Below the pieces are notes generated by a model. It was not told the origin of the DNA. It made no database searches and was given only the letters and a program-made list of their open reading frames with translations. This document shows positions 63,346-64,000 of a DNA stretch of 64,000 bases, piece after piece (the stretch's first letter is position 1; every line of letters starts with the position of its first letter). This DNA comes from Enoplolaimus lenunculus (taxonomy: Eukaryota; Nematoda; Enoplea; Enoplida; Thoracostomopsidae): assembly GCA_030248215.1 (NCBI GenBank), contig JASANG010003984.1, positions 434,001 through 498,000 of the forward strand, read 5' to 3'. A program made the position numbers and the translations under genes.

Positions 63346-64000
63346 GCTCGGCTAATAAATGGTTCGCCACTAAACGTGCCATGACCCGGGATCACAATAT
63401 AATAGTAATCGTGATGAAAAATCTCACAGGAAGCGATCGTTATAAAAAACCTAGGCCTAGGTGGGCCCCCTTTGAATCCACCAGTACTTTTTTATCATAC
63501 CCTGTGAATATTATGATGAAATTACGAAAAACTCATTCTAAAAGAATATGTTTTCGGTTAGAAATTTTTCTGTTGCGGTTATATAGGAGTTTCCTAAAAT
63601 TTACCGCCTGTGTGGTCATATAAGAGTTTCGCATGAATGAACACTTAATTGGGCTGGCGATATTAAAGTTGCGATTGCGTAAGAGTACACGAAACCAACA
63701 TGACATGGGTATATATACTAAAACACAAACTCCCTTCCAACGTTCAAACACGTGTCTATATTAAAACGAGCTTATAAGTCTGAAGCAGGGCGCAACCGTA
63801 ATTACAACTTATCGCAGCTGGAATTTGAAAAAAATACCCACACCGGGCTATATTTTTTACTAAATTACTATTAAAAACCTTAGTTGAACATAAGTATTGA
63901 ATTAATCTGCTGTATTTTAGATCTTACTTATCCACGGATGCAGAAATCAACCTGCGACCGTATATTTTAGATGATAATCAAGGTTTATGTACTATATTAC

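Larger units (their letters stand above)
62461..64000. other. ALDH18A1 intron (continuing beyond the window) with repeats
   Basis: No further ALDH18A1 exon is recognisable up to the end of the window, so this should be intron. It holds a family E MITE, a family B fragment and, from 63786, CAGGGCGCAACCG, which looks like the start of another hAT-like element. Confidence 0.6.

Overview
This is a eukaryotic, animal genome window. It is AT-rich, densely repetitive and intron-rich, and every gene I could rebuild uses GT-AG introns. I resolved five multi-exon genes by matching exon phases at each junction and recognising the protein families. From left to right they are: the 3' part of an eIF4G-like gene whose last exons encode a RING-H2 finger (144-5862, +); a complete heparan sulfate 3-O-sulfotransferase (9886-14412, -); a complete ChaC-type gamma-glutamylcyclotransferase (27104-30253, -); a complete calsyntenin (33126-51660, +, 19 coding exons); and the last two coding exons of delta-1-pyrroline-5-carboxylate synthase, ALDH18A1 (60188-62460, -). 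HS 3-O-sulfotransferase and calsyntenin point to a bilaterian animal. Many repeats carry short (TTAGGC)n runs, the telomeric unit typical of nematodes, so a nematode is my best guess. That is inference, not proof.

The rest of the window is dominated by short terminal-inverted-repeat elements (MITEs) in introns and intergenic DNA. I separated these families. A and B carry TTAGGC runs. C starts CAGGGTRCAACCGG. D is a foldback element with CACTGYAAA ends. E has long arms reading CTCAAATGTGTGTAGC. F is an 881-bp long hairpin. G starts GTGCGACCGGATAT. H is GC-rich with GGTGCTATACTTG ends. K has 45-bp arms. There are also several single hAT-like copies. Exact 8-bp target-site duplications flank an A copy (59984-60130), two C copies (8097-8456 and 14756-15521) and one further element (36759-37150), so much of this is hAT-like. 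Nesting is frequent: C inside A, A inside C, D inside A, and a 389-bp element with a 9-bp duplication inside C.

Layout: 1-5.9 kb eIF4G/RING gene; 5.9-9.9 kb nested MITEs; 9.9-14.4 kb sulfotransferase; 14.5-27.1 kb gene-free repeat field; 27.1-30.3 kb ChaC gene, whose first exon sits between two inverted repeat arms; 30.3-33.1 kb repeats; 33.1-51.7 kb calsyntenin, whose 5-kb first large intron is full of hAT-like insertions; 51.7-60.2 kb repeat field; 60.2-62.5 kb ALDH18A1 end, with eight perfect 70-bp tandem copies in its last intron; 62.5-64 kb repeats. The genes do not form a pathway. ChaC (glutathione breakdown) and ALDH18A1 (proline and ornithine synthesis) both touch glutamate metabolism, but I see no sign that this is more than chance neighbourhood. 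The most unusual protein-level signals are the eIF4G tail joined to a RING finger and a 118-residue Ser/Thr-rich insert inside a conserved loop of the sulfotransferase.
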